NCBI GenBank assembly: GCA_937902695.1
Contig: CALFNI010000441.1
Coordinates: 1-5,785 of the forward strand
Length of the DNA stretch: 5,785 bases
Reading direction: 5' to 3'
From: an uncultured Rhodanobacteraceae bacterium
Lineage (GTDB): Bacteria; Pseudomonadota; Gammaproteobacteria; Xanthomonadales; Rhodanobacteraceae
The translations under genes were made by a program, and so were the position numbers. Shown here one piece after another: positions 5,779 to 5,785 of this stretch; positions within the stretch are counted from its first letter, which is position 1; each line of letters opens with the position of its first letter. Under the pieces are notes generated by a model, which saw only the letters and a program-made list of their open reading frames with translations, had not been told where the DNA came from and did no database searches.

Positions 5779-5785
5779 GCGGATC

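Overview
The window is high-GC bacterial DNA. It holds four complete protein-coding genes, two on each strand, with no RNA genes, insertion sequences, CRISPR arrays or other mobile elements that I can see. The Shine-Dalgarno sequences, the strong G/C third-position bias, and above all a secreted FG-GAP protein ending in an 'IFxDGF' tail fit a gammaproteobacterium of the Xanthomonadales type (Rhodanobacteraceae or Lysobacteraceae, for example Dokdonella-like). That placement comes from recalled family resemblance, not from a search.

Layout from left to right. (1) 79-1665 (+) encodes a 528-aa exported protein with a clear signal peptide and eight cysteines in the mature part. It belongs to a widespread but functionally uncharacterised secreted family. 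(2) 1666-1720 is a short convergent gap holding a perfect 12-bp inverted repeat, probably a shared bidirectional terminator or a dispersed palindromic repeat. (3) 1721-3028 (-) encodes a 435-aa exported FG-GAP protein made of seven tandem repeats, read here as one seven-bladed beta-propeller, with a short C-terminal DRIFGDGFDG tail. (4) 3029-3249 is intergenic and carries the promoter region of that gene, including a near-palindrome. (5) 3250-3744 (-) encodes a 164-aa single-domain cupin with a complete set of metal ligands. (6) 3745-3984 is a divergent intergenic region with start-proximal signals for both flanking genes. (7) 3985-5778 (+) encodes a 597-aa membrane-anchored protein with three predicted transmembrane segments, a TolB/FlgO-like domain and TPR repeats.

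The genes do not look like one operon. The first pair converges, the cupin and TPR genes diverge, and the two minus-strand genes are 221 bp apart. Two of the four products are exported through a signal peptide, and the third large one probably displays its soluble part in the periplasm, so the window is biased toward envelope and extracellular functions. I find no convincing evidence for a new multi-gene system. The observations most worth following are the C-terminal tail of the FG-GAP protein, the perfect palindrome between the convergent genes, and the TolB-like/TPR protein that lacks the cyclase or DNA-binding domain often found with these modules. Very long open frames opposite and beside the real genes are by-products of high GC content and in-frame repetition.
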